Origin: Stramenopiles sp. TOSAG23-6
Lineage: Eukaryota > Sar
DNA length: 15,003 bases
NCBI GenBank assembly: GCA_900128565.1
Contig: LT636131.1
Location: 1 to 15,003, forward strand
Direction: 5' to 3'
Numbering within the stretch: position 1 is the stretch's first letter; every line of letters begins with the position of its first letter. This document shows, in pieces, positions 1 to 7,866 of this stretch. A program made the position numbers and the translations under genes. The notes beneath the pieces were generated by a model. That model saw only the letters and a program-made list of their open reading frames with translations, did not search any database and was not told the DNA's origin.

Positions 1-376
1 TTGAACTTGTATAATAAATTGCGCAAGTATTTGTAGTATTACCAAAAGGTTTTACCCAATATTGAAGCGAACACGAGCTGGCTCTAAAGTGTTCTTTGAG
101 TGTTCTTTAATTAATCGATCCGCGATTACTATGACACGAAAAAACCTGTTTTGGACGAATGAAAATATTGTTGTTTATTTAGTAATGAAATCTCAAATCA
201 TGAAAATACTTTTGAAGTAGTCATATGTCATCATCAATATTGTTACTACACTTTGTTCGCTGCTTCATTTCTTTGAAAGTAGCTTCAAGCTTAATCTTGT
301 CAATATCAGTCAGTCGCTGTACACAGAAATTTATATAGTATATTTATTATCATGATCTGTTGAATGTTTTCCAAAA
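1..376. other. Upstream region of the CSC1-like gene
   Basis: No convincing ORF, RNA gene or intron element is visible in this AT-rich stretch. It probably holds the promoter and 5' UTR of the channel gene that starts at 377. It carries no telomere-like tract, unlike several other upstream regions here. Confidence 0.4.
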
Positions 377-3199
377 ATGCCTGCTTCTTCTGATAATTTA
401 CGCAACATAACATCCGTACATACTTTCCAAGAAGTTCATTGGTCTGGGATTGCATTTGTTGCTTTCACTGATGCTGTTATTTTTTATGTTGTAGTGTTAT
501 CCTTCATCTGTCAACGTTGGTTTCTTTCCTGTAGTCGTCAGAATCGTAAATCGCGTTCATGTACTTTAAATTCTTTAGTGGATATAAAAAATTTTGTTTT
601 GATGCCGTTGAACGATATTTCTGCCATCTGTGGTGGTAATGTAGCTCTGTATCTTCGATTTGAAATTGAGATAATGAAATTGCTACTATTTCTTTCAGTT
701 CTCTGCTGCGGAATTATCCTTCCTTATAACGTTTATATATCAAGATTATTTAGCCCAAACGAGAGTAGTTCACAATCCTACATCTTTTCCAAGACAACTG
801 TAGAAACTATACGTATGTTTTATTTTTTTTCAAATTCATTTTTTTTTCGTACGAAATTTTGTACCTAACAAATCTTAGTTTTTTTTTTTGAAATATTTTT
901 CCAAAATACACCAATAGCATCATCTTCTCTTTGGCTTCACGTTCTTTTTAGCTACATTTTTACCGTAGTTTTATTTTATTTTTATATTCGTAATTTTCAT
1001 CCGAATGCTTCTCCAAGAGAACCACTCGAAGCTCGTACAGTATTTGTTAAGAGTGGAATCCCACGAAATATGTATGTTTTACTTTTTTGTTTTGTTTTGG
1101 TAAAAAAAAAATCGAATTTATTTTTTTCATAGGAAATGTTGTACCTAACATTTTTTTTTTGAAATATTTTTCCAAAAAACAGTACTGATAGTGATATTGT
1201 ACAAGGTTTCTTACGAATTGCACTAGTTGAGTTTTATACATACAAGGAAGAGGTTTGTAATAATAGTACTATTGATGATATTAATACAAATAATAATACT
1301 CATAATATATTTGATTCTCAACTTGAAAATGTAGTGCTTATTCTAGATTTATCTCGTTTAGATGTTTTAGAACAAGAAAAATCGCAATTATTAAATCAAT
1401 TAGACAGAAGTCATTTAATTCGTATATTGGAAAAAGAGAATCAAATTCATCCTTTTAGTTCTATTACAAATAATCAAACGAATTCTGTAGAGGATGGCAA
1501 TTATAACTCTAACCATAATGATATTTCTCAAAACCCTAACCCTAACCAAAAGAACCAAAAGAACCAAAAGAACCAAAAGAACCAAAAGAACCAAAAGAAT
1601 AGTCAATATAATGATGATATATCTCAAAACCCTAACCCTAACCAAATAATACAAGATGCTCATGAACATTCTCTACCCTGTTGTTGGGTATTTGGGTTTG
1701 AATCGTCGAATGATATTTCTGATGCTTTAGTAGAGCTCCAAGTCAAAAATATACGTGAAGAACAAGCATGTATTATCTATAATACTCCATTATATGGAAC
1801 TGGGAAAGGATTTATAACTTTTGAAACTCAAATCGCAGCTTTGCGTTTCGTATCCAATTTCAAAACATTTTCACAATTTGTTAAAAATCATAAAAGTGAA
1901 ATTGTAGCAAAATGTCATCAACATAGAGATATTTTTACTACTACTACATGTATGTTTTGTTTTTTTTCAATTTTTTGTCTATTTTTTTTTCAATTTCGAA
2001 TTTATTTTTTTTTTTTGAAAATTTTGTACCTAACAATTTTTTTTAGATTTTTTTTGAAATATTTTTATGCCTACATCTACTACTACTTGTGAAAATATTA
2101 TTGATTCTCTAATAGACAACAATTCAATAAAAAATGAAACAATAAAAGTATCATCATCAAAGAGTATTATGATTGATTCTCTGATAGACAGTTGTGGATC
2201 TACATGGAGAGGCATTTCATTAGCTCCAAGGATCAATGATTTAGATTGGCGTAGATTACGGATTCCTACCGTACGACGCGTATGTTTTATTTTATTTTAT
2301 TTTTTTATTTTTTTTTAAATATTTTAAAAATTATTATTTTTTTTTTTTTTTTATACCCTCAAATCATATCTAACAAAAAATAAAAAATATATTTTTCACA
2401 ATATCGTTTATACGATTATTATGTATCAATATATGTATTGTTGCTATGTTATTTCTCTGTACAACGCCTACAGCTGTGTTATCTAGATTGTATGTTGTAT
2501 TATTTTTTTATTTTGGTAAAAAAAAAAATCGAATTTATTTTTTTCATAGTAAATTTTGTACCTAACAAATTTTTTTTTTTTTTGAAATATTTTTACAAAA
2601 TACAAACGTTCACAAAATATTAATGTAATGAGTTACTGGTCAGATGTTATACAATATATTTCTCATTTAGGAAATTCATTGGGTGGATTTGGATTGAATA
2701 AGGATATGATCTATTCATATACACCTGGTCTTTTATTGTTGATAATTAATGGTGTTTTAGCATATGTTTTGTATGTGGTTGGGCGTTATGTATGTTTTAT
2801 TTTTTTTTCAATTTTTTTTTTGTATTTTTTTTTTATAAAAATTTTGTACCTAACAAATCTTAATTTTTTTTTGTTGAAATATTTTTCCAAAATACATATA
2901 GAACCCTGGTTAACATTTTCTGGTTCAGAAAAGTCAATTATGAGAATGACTTTTGCATTTTATATTTTTAATTCTCTTCTTTTGCCATCATTATCATTAG
3001 CATCCGTCGCAGACTTATTAGCAGTTGAAAGAATGCACAATGTTGGTTGTTCACAAAAAGATCCTTTAGGTATGAGGCATATGGATTATGACATTCATAA
3101 GAAGCATACATCTTTCCATCATAATGAATATATACCAATTGGAACACACATGTCCGTTTTCAAATTTTCAATTTTTCAAATTTTCAAATTTTCAAATTT

Positions 3200-3230
<31 letters not shown>

Positions 3231-3689
3231 ATTACTATAAAAAAATTGTACCTAACAAAAAAATTCTGAAAAAAAAAAATATTGTTTCACAAAACATATC
3301 GGATGAAGGAAAACATTTCTTAAATAATGGTACACATAGATTAATGTGTGAATATTCCATGTTTGGTAATATGTTTTTACGTGGTGTACGTTTGCAATTT
3401 CAAAATTTTAATTTTTTTTTCGTACGAAATTTTGTACCTAACAAAAAAAAAGTTTTTTTTTTGAAATATTTTTTCACAATACGTTCAGGAGCATATTTTG
3501 TAATATATGTACTACACCGAGCTCATCTTACAAATGCGATAGGCCTTTTACGACTTCCAGAACGAATCCTATTTTGGTTTCATCGTGGTTCAGCTATTAC
3601 TAAAAAGGAGAAACAAAACGCTCGTGAAAATTGGCCATTTGAATGTGGTCAACATTATTCAATGTTATTGGACGTTTTATTTTTTTTTT
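377..3689 (+). CDS. CSC1: CSC1/TMEM63-like osmosensitive cation channel, N-terminal two-thirds
   Basis: Likely a plasma-membrane, mechanically or osmotically gated cation channel of the CSC1/OSCA/TMEM63 family. Exons that keep one frame: 377-812, 912-1071, 1183-1949, 2077-2279, 2407-2489, 2606-2789, 2898-3151, 3298-3385 and 3485 to about 3689, roughly 790 codons. Family landmarks in order: an N-terminal TM near residues 25-45; the CGGNVALYLRFEIEIMK block leading into the second TM; SLWLHVLFSYIFTVVLFYFY as the third; the cytosolic RRM-like loop (ARTVFVKSGIPRN, then GKGFITFET); WRGISLAPRINDLDW; then TMs containing MLFLCTTPTAVL, YTPGLLLLIINGVLAYVL, FAFYIFNSLLLPSL and GAYFVIYVLHRAHL. The loop is enlarged by Asn-Pro and Lys-Asn-Gln repeats. 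The last pore-side TMs are missing: sequence runs into poly-T at 3681 and the next exon encodes a MYND finger. Family call is firm; exact junctions and the 3' end are not. Confidence 0.85.
813..911 (+). mobile_element. Introner-like intron 1 of CSC1-like gene
   Basis: Starts GTATGTTTTA after exon base 812 (phase 1), has a GTACGAAATTTTGTAC near-palindrome, TACCTAAC at 862-869 and ends AAAATAC plus AC. The two bases before the element are also AC. An in-phase AG exists six bases later (917), so this one alone could be read as GT-AG. Confidence 0.85.
1072..1182 (+). mobile_element. Introner-like intron 2 of CSC1-like gene
   Basis: GTATGTTTTA start in phase 2, TACCTAAC at about 1142-1149, then a T tract, GAAATATTTTTCC and the diverged end AAAAAACAG. 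The in-frame junction gives RNITDSDIVQGF. It is the only family member here whose predicted end is AG. Confidence 0.85.
1532..1547 (+). repeat. Telomere-like CCCTAA tract in CSC1 exon 3
   Basis: AACCCTAACCCTAACC is read in frame as Asn-Pro-Asn-Pro-Asn within the cytosolic loop and runs directly into the AACCAAAAG repeat. Confidence 0.9.
1544..1597 (+). repeat. 9-bp tandem repeat AACCAAAAG, six units
   Basis: Six units encode Asn-Gln-Lys repeats in the channel's cytosolic loop. The unit is a multiple of three, so copy-number change keeps the frame. Its first AACC is shared with the preceding telomere-like tract. Confidence 0.9.
1628..1643 (+). repeat. Telomere-like CCCTAA tract, second copy in CSC1 exon 3
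   Basis: Again AACCCTAACCCTAACC, read as Asn-Pro-Asn-Pro-Asn. The flanking residues SQNPNPNQ match those around the first copy, suggesting a local duplication of the SQNPNPNQ segment. Confidence 0.9.
1950..2076 (+). mobile_element. Introner-like intron 3 of CSC1-like gene
   Basis: GTATGTTTTG start in phase 1 and TACCTAAC at about 2029-2036. The 3' end is diverged: GAAATATTTTTA is followed by TGCCTAC and AT, not AAAATAC. CTACAT occurs at both edges. An in-frame stop in the T-rich body means it must be removed. The later AG at about 2113 is also in phase. Confidence 0.7.
2280..2406 (+). mobile_element. Introner-like intron 4 of CSC1-like gene
   Basis: GTATGTTTTA start in phase 0 after TVRR. 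The core is the most diverged of the set (ATATCTAAC at about 2376-2384). It ends CACAATATCG. The following exon FIRLLCINICIVAMLFL is a conserved TM, and no AG occurs between the branch-like motif and this exon. Confidence 0.8.
2490..2605 (+). mobile_element. Introner-like intron 5 of CSC1-like gene
   Basis: GTATGTTGTA start in phase 2, TACCTAAC at about 2559-2566, end CAAAATAC plus AA. The frame continues into RSQNINVMSYWSDVIQYI. The bases flanking the element do not match each other. An in-phase AG lies about 30 bases further on. Confidence 0.8.
2790..2897 (+). mobile_element. Introner-like intron 6 of CSC1-like gene
   Basis: Start TTAT then GTATGTTTTA, end CCAAAATAC then ATAT: the two edges are inverted copies of TATGTAT plus a T/A run. 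The flanking two bases are AT on both sides. Phase 0. The nearest AG (2900-2901) is out of phase. Confidence 0.85.
3152..3297 (+). mobile_element. Introner-like intron 7 of CSC1-like gene
   Basis: Start GTCCGTTTTC in phase 2, then several TTTTCAAA units, a long T run, TACCTAAC at about 3249-3256 and end CACAAAAC plus AT. The bases before the element are also AT. The next AG would break the frame of SDEGKHFLNNG. Confidence 0.8.
3386..3484 (+). mobile_element. Introner-like intron 8 of CSC1-like gene
   Basis: Start GTACGTTTGC in phase 0, GTACGAAATTTTGTAC near-palindrome, TACCTAAC at about 3434-3441, end CACAATAC plus GT. The bases before are also GT, and TACGTT occurs at both edges. The AG at 3488-3489 is out of phase. 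Confidence 0.85.
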
Positions 3690-3694
3690 GTATG

Positions 3695-3729
<35 letters not shown>

Positions 3730-3761
3730 TTTTTTTCCCAAAATTTTTTTTTTTTTTTTTT

Positions 3762-3796
<35 letters not shown>

Positions 3797-3860
3797 TACC
3801 AAATTTTGTACCTAATAGAATTTTTTTTTTTTTTTTGAAAATATTTTTTTTACAATACAT
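3690..3860 (+). mobile_element. Poly-T-rich ninth introner-like intron, frame unresolved
   Basis: GTATGAATTT is followed by very long T runs, GTACCAAATTTTGTACCTAATAG and an end TTTACAATAC plus AT. As written, the exon before it (phase 1) and the exon after it (phase 2) disagree by one base. The homopolymers before and inside make a length error or an assembly collapse plausible. Confidence 0.6.
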
Positions 3861-4107
3861 GCTACACCCAACAAAATGGAAAAAATCCATGTGTGAGAAA
3901 TACAATACCATACAATGTATCAATTGTTCAGCAATAGATGAGAAGAAAACCTTTTTAAAATGTAGTGCTTGTACAGTCTCTGTGTTTTGTAGTAGAAAAT
4001 GCCAGAAAGAGGCGTGGAAAGAGCACAAAAAGATTTGTGCTAAATTGAAAGAAAAAGCTTCATTTGACATTGGAAAGAAGTATAGAGACGACTTGTTCTA
4101 TGATTAA
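3861..4107 (+). CDS. MYND-type zinc finger, 3' exon
   Basis: The exon reads LHPTKWKKSMCEKYNTIQC and then a complete MYND finger: C-x2-C (CINC), C-x2-C (CSAC), C-x3-C (CSRKC) and H-x3-C (HKKIC), followed by a short charged tail ending DDLFYD and TAA. MYND fingers bind two zinc ions and usually mediate protein-protein contacts. The exon begins right after an introner-like 3' end, so it is the last exon of some gene. By position that is the CSC1-like gene, but a CSC1 that loses its last TMs for a MYND finger would be odd, and the frame does not join without a one-base correction. The finger is certain; its parent gene is not. Confidence 0.7.
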
Positions 4108-4159
4108 AAAAATAAACATTGGAAAGAAGTATAGAGACGACTTGTTCTATGATTAAAAA
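4067..4159 (+). repeat. Tandem duplication, period 49 bp, spanning the MYND stop codon
   Basis: The stretch from ACATTGGAAAG to the stop and following A run (4067-4115) is repeated from 4116, essentially without change. The second copy lies in the 3' UTR, so the last 13 codons and stop exist twice. Confidence 0.9.
4111..4116 (+). terminator. Possible poly(A) signal after MYND exon
   Basis: AATAAA four bases after the TAA, at the junction of the two 49-bp copies. Confidence 0.4.
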
Positions 4160-4177
4160 TAGTAAAGATGGTTGTTT

Positions 4178-4183
4178 TTTATT
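4178..4183 (-). terminator. Possible poly(A) signal of TBC1D5-like gene
   Basis: On the minus strand this reads AATAAA, about 57 bases past the stop at 4240. The converging MYND exon ends only about 70 bases further on. Confidence 0.35.
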
Positions 4184-4231
4184 GATATTTTCTTACTTGT
4201 TTACCTCTTACAAATGTTGTTTTGCTATTAA

Positions 4232-4242
4232 GGTTAGGGTTA
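4232..4242 (-). repeat. Telomere-like tract forming the TBC1D5 stop codon
   Basis: On the minus strand the gene ends GTG-TAA-CCCTAACC: the stop TAA is the first repeat unit. Confidence 0.7.
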
Positions 4243-6933
4243 CACATCCGTTGTTGCGTACGGTGCAGATGTAATGACTGGTGATGATTTCATCTGATTA
4301 CTATCTGAATTACTTTCATTCAGTATTTTTGTTGTTTTTTGTTGTTGCGCAATGGTAAAAACACAATCTTCTTCCAAAGTTATTCCCAACAGAACGTTTC
4401 GTATTAACTCCAACTCTTTCATAATTTCTTTTATACGTGTCTCATCTCTACTTATCGTAGATTTTAATTCCACATCTAAAACATCCAAAAGTTTATCCAT
4501 GTAATTTTAGACAAATATTTCAAAAAAAATCATAAAAAATTTGTTAGGTACAAAATTTTTTACCAAAAAAAAAAATGTAGACAAATTTTGAAATTTTGAA
4601 AAAAAATGAAAATGTACATATATGCACCAAGGCGAAGATTGCGAGCTTTAGAAGCGTTCAAAGTAGCAATTGATGCAGCATTATGACTCATCGTTGATGA
4701 CGTCATCGATGAATTGCCTTTATCAAGAACAACCGTGGCAGATGCGACATGTTGAAAATTAAATGGTTTAGAAATTTCATTTTGTTTTGTGTGTTTTGAT
4801 TGTTTTGTGTGTTTTGGTTTCCCATTATATACACTATACGATTTGATTTCGTCTTGTTTATTTTGTTTATTTTGTTTATTTTGTTTATTTTGTTTATTTT
4901 GATGTTTTGATAGATTTCTAGGGTTAGGGTTACCATTTATTTTTGTTGATGTTTCTCCTAAATTTTTCACAGTTTCAGTGACGGATTTTTTCATTGACAT
5001 AAATGCATCACTCATCCATGCACCTGTGTTGACTAATGACGAATCAACACCATTTACATTACTTTTATTACTTTTATGACTTTTATGTCCAGAATTTTTC
5101 ATTATAGTAGTAGGGTTAGGGGTTGTTGATGTTTCAGATGAATTAGGGTTAGGGTTTTCAGATGAGTTTGGTTGTATCCAATCTAAATGTTTCGATTGAT
5201 TTAATTTCTGTTTGGGACGTAAAACACTGAGAGATTTTCCTGATTGAATTAGTGTATACATGTAATGTGAAAAAAAATATTTTTTTTTTTTTTTTTTATT
5301 TTTTTTTGTTAGGTACGAAATTTCCTATTAAAAAAAAAAATTGATAAAAAATTGATAAAAAATTGAAAATGTAAAACGTAGTGACAATTTACATTTGTTG
5401 AGCTTGGCTTGTAAATTTTGTGACATCTTCAACAGGTGGATATTTCATTAAACGCTTCAAAGCGTATGCATAATCTCTCTCTAATAAGAAATCTCTGACA
5501 TGTAAAAGCCTACAGGTATGAAAAATATGTTGTAGAATTAGGGTTAGGGTTAGAGTGTACAAAAGAAAAAATCAAATTGTTAATTTGTTGATTAGGGTTA
5601 GGGTTACACACATTGCAACGGAAACTAATTCTATAGATTTATCTAACGAGGAACCATTTGAACGCATGGCAAATAACTTATCCCAAAGTGATAAAACATC
5701 TTCAATATGAAATTCTCGCCCAAACATTAAACGAGCCCATTTCATCATATATTGTGAAAAAATATTTTTAAATTTTTTTAAAATTTTTTTTAAAAATCAT
5801 TAGGTACGAAATTTCGTACGAAAAAAAAAATAAATTCGAAATTGGTAAAAAAATAAAACAAACACATATAACTGTGGTTCTATACCGAGTTTCAAAAGAC
5901 GTTTGAATAACTCTTCATCTATTTCTTTTAACCATTTATGTTGTACTCGGAGACAAAGACCAAGAATTGGTGAAAAAGATTCATAATTTGTGGTTGAGTT
6001 ACTATTTTTTGACGTTGAAGAAGAGTGACTTGACATATCCCGAGTAGCTCCAAGTCTTTTTTCTCGTTTTAAGTTTTGAAGAACTTTTTTTCTTTCTGTT
6101 TCAGATTGTACACGAAATAAAGGTTTTAAATCTTTCATGATTTCGTCAAATAACCAAAATGCATCCACTTCCACATTATTAGAGTCGAGTATAGACTCAA
6201 TCAGTGTCAATATTTCCTCCCTACAAAAATTGTCGTTGTCATTATTTGTACTCTTATTTTGATTCCTTTTTTTTTCACTACAGCTACTAGACAATGTTGT
6301 TTTATCACACTCTAGGGTATATATAATAGGAGCAAGGATCTCATGCATGCCTTGTCTATACGATGTGTCTTCATGTATCTTACACCATACAAATAAAATG
6401 TTTAACATCATTTTTCGTAATGGTTCAGATTCAAAATAATTGCCACAGCCTGTAGGATATAACCGACCAAGATCTTTGTTAATTTCTTCAACTAATTCTT
6501 TTCCTTCATAGAATTTTTGCCATGGGCTTTCTGTCTCAAGTGATAGAGGATTACACATGGCCAAATCAGCATTATTCATTCCGATTTTGGTCGGATCAGG
6601 CATATGCTTTTCCTTATAACGAGAATACTCCTCGCGTTTTTGGTCAAGATGGACAACCCAGGAACTTCTTGGCATATCACGGGGTATATATCCTAGAAAA
6701 ACTTTCCAGCAGATAGACCGTATTTTCCCTTTGCACAACGTACCATTCATTGTAGCATCGTACAAGGACTTGAATTTTCCAACACTGTCCAGCGAAGCAG
6801 AAGGAGAATCTGGAAAACATAAAGAAGAAAAATCTGCTTGCACATCAACGGACGACCGCAAAGCAAATGAGGGCCTACGTCCACTATCAACATTTCCCTC
6901 CCGAGTATATACAATACCTTCAGAATTATTCAT
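4240..6933 (-). CDS. TBC1D5: TBC1D5-like Rab GTPase-activating protein, five exons
   Basis: Probable GAP for Rab7-type GTPases on endosomes; TBC1D5 relatives work with retromer. Exons in transcript order: 6933-5864, 5746-5612, 5509-5393, 5259-4618 and 4498-4240, together exactly 741 codons including TAA. The start is the first ATG of the frame (MNNSEGIVYT); the upstream GTG is not a start. TBC landmarks: IRSICWKVFLG at 71-81, the arginine finger I-x2-D-x2-R at 151-157 (Arg157) and the glutamine finger YRQG at 192-195 (Gln194). Later come EVDAFWLFDEIM, then across a splice LGIEPQLY and MKWARLMFGREF, then LSLWDKLF, which match the TBC1D5 subclass order. The C-terminal half is low-complexity, rich in Asn, Lys and Ser, with Asn-Pro and Asn-Lys-Gln repeats. 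Exons 3-5 rest on splicing past an in-frame TAA at 5392-5390. Confidence 0.88.
4499..4617 (-). mobile_element. Introner-like intron 4 of TBC1D5-like gene
   Basis: On the minus strand it starts GTACATTTTC (phase 2), contains TACCTAAC at about 4550-4543 and ends CTAAAATTAC plus AT. The bases before are also AT. Edges are inverted: ATGTA with TTTT against AAAATTACAT. The junction joins GAY to DKLLDVLDVE in frame. Confidence 0.8.
4857..4901 (-). repeat. 9-bp tandem repeat, five units, in TBC1D5 exon 4
   Basis: Written TTTATTTTG on the plus strand, read on the minus strand as Asn-Lys-Gln repeats. It has the same 9-bp period and nearly the same peptide as the channel-gene repeat at 1544-1597, and again lies close to a telomere-like tract. 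Confidence 0.9.
4919..4934 (-). repeat. Telomere-like tract in TBC1D5 exon 4
   Basis: GGTAACCCTAACCCTAG on the coding strand is read GNPNPR. Confidence 0.85.
5111..5124 (-). repeat. Telomere-like tract in TBC1D5 exon 4
   Basis: AACCCCTAACCCTA on the coding strand, with one extra C, read TTPNPTT. The extra C does not move the Asn-Pro frame. Confidence 0.85.
5143..5157 (-). repeat. Telomere-like tract in TBC1D5 exon 4
   Basis: AACCCTAACCCTAAT on the coding strand is read ENPNPNSSE. Confidence 0.85.
5260..5392 (-). mobile_element. Introner-like intron 3 of TBC1D5-like gene
   Basis: On the minus strand it starts GTAAATTGTC right after CAACAAAT (phase 2), has AAATTTCGTACCTAAC and ends TCACATTAC plus AT. 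The bases before are also AT, and ATGTAA against TTACAT makes the edges inverted repeats. Without splicing the protein would stop at TAA, the second codon over the exon edge. Confidence 0.75.
5537..5552 (-). repeat. Telomere-like tract in GT-AG intron (3' copy)
   Basis: About two and a half CCCTAA units on the coding strand, roughly 30-40 bases before the 3' AG, a usual branch-point distance. Confidence 0.8.
5592..5606 (-). repeat. Telomere-like tract in GT-AG intron (5' copy)
   Basis: TAACCCTAACCCTAA begins five bases into the intron on the coding strand. Confidence 0.8.
5747..5863 (-). mobile_element. Introner-like intron 1 of TBC1D5-like gene
   Basis: On the minus strand it starts GTTTGTTTTA (phase 2), holds the perfect 16-bp palindrome GTACGAAATTTCGTAC (5804-5819) followed by CTAATG, and ends CACAATAT plus AT. 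The junction gives QLYVMKWARLMFGREF, which keeps TBC family spacing. The nearest AG would delete MKWARLMFGRE. Confidence 0.85.
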
Positions 6934-7139
6934 AATGACGTCAATTCGAAGAAATCTCACGGCTTCTGCTGTCCAGTGTGAAAATAAACTTTTAATTTGA
7001 TCAGATCTTGGATTTTATAGTAGTCCTTCCAGTGTGGCCACCACGAAGCTACTCTGGCCATTCAAAATGCCAGTCAAGTCAAAAAAAGAAATTTCTAACC
7101 CTAACCCTCGCTAACTAAGGCAGTTATTTACTCTTTTTT
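6934..7139. other. Upstream region of TBC1D5-like gene
   Basis: Short AT-rich gap with a plus-strand CCCTAACCCT tract at 7095-7108. That orientation is opposite to the other tracts when judged against the minus-strand genes on either side. No further feature seen. Confidence 0.4.
7095..7108 (+). repeat. Intergenic telomere-like tract
   Basis: CTAACCCTAACCCT about 165 bases upstream of the TBC1D5 start. Confidence 0.75.
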
Positions 7140-7409
7140 TTAGTGAGACATAATAATTTTAATAATTATGCACTTTTTTGAAGACTGACAAACAAATGCT
7201 ACCATCAAGTTCCAAATACCAACAAAGAATGTATGTAAAAGAGAAAGCAAAGAAGCGTCATCGGGAAGGAATTTTTGTACCATTTTTTCGTACTTCAATA
7301 TGTACGTAGGTACAATTTTTTTGGTACAAATTCCCTTAGTGAGTAGACTACAAAGAGGATTTGTCAAATATGTCAATAATGACTCCCAGAGTTGATACAA
7401 CTGATGCAA
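7140..7409 (-). CDS. Doubtful small ORF, 89 codons
   Basis: An ATG-started minus-strand frame between ATP synthase g and TBC1D5. It encodes a hydrophobic stretch near the C-terminus (LLHTFFVGIWNLMVAFVC) that could be one TM, and a basic tail. I recognise no family. The middle of the frame (about 7276-7326) is packed with GTAC sites and a TTGTACCTAC that resembles a decayed introner core, so it may be noncoding or a two-exon remnant. Confidence 0.3.
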   Translation of the reverse strand: MHQLYQLWESLLTYLTNPLCSLLTKGICTKKIVPTYILKYEKMVQKFLPDDASLLSLLHTFFVGIWNLMVAFVCQSSKKCIIIKIIMSH

Positions 7410-7439
7410 AAATAAGTAATATATTATTTAATTTGGTAG

Positions 7440-7445
7440 TTTATT
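7440..7445 (-). terminator. Possible poly(A) signal of ATP synthase g gene
   Basis: AATAAA on the minus strand, about 45 bases past the stop codon. Confidence 0.4.
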
Positions 7446-7488
7446 TGGAAAAGTCTTCACACTGCAATTTCTATTACCAGCAGTGGTA

Positions 7489-7866
7489 CTAATGACCGTC
7501 ACCATCAAACCAACCATCTGGTCCGACAGGGTAACCAATTAAAGCACGCTTTCCAAGAACTTCACCTACGTGAAATAATAAGTAGCACTCAACTGCAAGG
7601 AGCGCACCAGCCCCAACTGTAGCTACAGGAATATCACCAACGTTGGACAACTGTTTACCAAGTTCAGCAAACTCTTTCTTAGCCTGAGCAGTACGCTGGG
7701 ACATTGTCGCAATACGCATATACGCCAACCTAAAACGAGCAGACCAAAGATCATGTCTAGCTTCATGCATAAGCTGCTGGTTCACCTTCCAAGACTTGCT
7801 CAAAGCAAACTGCGGACTCCGCATAAATTTGAACAAATTCGGGTACGCTCTTGCGAGTGCCGACAT
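7489..7866 (-). CDS. ATP5MG: Mitochondrial ATP synthase subunit g
   Basis: Membrane (Fo) subunit of mitochondrial ATP synthase, involved in dimer formation. The 125-residue product starts MSALARAYPNLFKF at the first ATG; upstream codons in the frame lack an ATG. The C-terminal block, a hydrophobic helix followed by HVGEVLGKRALIGYPV, is the hallmark of subunit g, in which a G-E-x2-G-K/R-R-x3-G-Y motif follows the single TM. A basic amphipathic N-terminal half precedes it. The tail PDGWFDGDGH extends past the usual Tyr-x-Val end. Intronless. The start is preceded at about 100 bases by a TTAGGG tract. Confidence 0.8.
   Translation of the reverse strand: MSALARAYPNLFKFMRSPQFALSKSWKVNQQLMHEARHDLWSARFRLAYMRIATMSQRTAQAKKEFAELGKQLSNVGDIPVATVGAGALLAVECYLLFHVGEVLGKRALIGYPVGPDGWFDGDGH

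Larger units (their letters stand above)
5510..5611 (-). other. Conventional GT-AG intron of TBC1D5-like gene
   Basis: On the minus strand GTGTGTAACC to ACCTGTAG, phase 2, joining LVSVAM to LLHVRDFLLERDYAYALKRL, which fits the family. It lacks the GTATGTTTTA, palindrome and AAAATAC blocks. It contains two CCCTAA tracts, whose CCTAAC or CCTAAT could act as branch sites. Confidence 0.8.

Noticed and set aside
1415-1669. Minus-strand ORF rich in Leu-Val across the CSC1 loop
   Set aside because: It is the complement of the CCCTAA and AACCAAAAG repeats.
897-3490. Ordinary AG 3' splice sites for all CSC1 introns
   Set aside because: In-phase AGs exist downstream of introns 1, 2, 3 and 5, but for introns 4, 6, 7 and 8 the nearest AG is out of phase or removes a conserved TM.
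5390-5400. TBC1D5 ending at the TAA after CAACAAATG
   Set aside because: Possible, but the GT at 5392 starts a sequence with all introner landmarks, the phase fits, and two further exons continue in frame to an exact codon count.
6522-7000. Two plus-strand ORFs opposite the TBC1D5 first exon
   Set aside because: They mirror a strongly conserved TBC domain on the minus strand and show no family features themselves.
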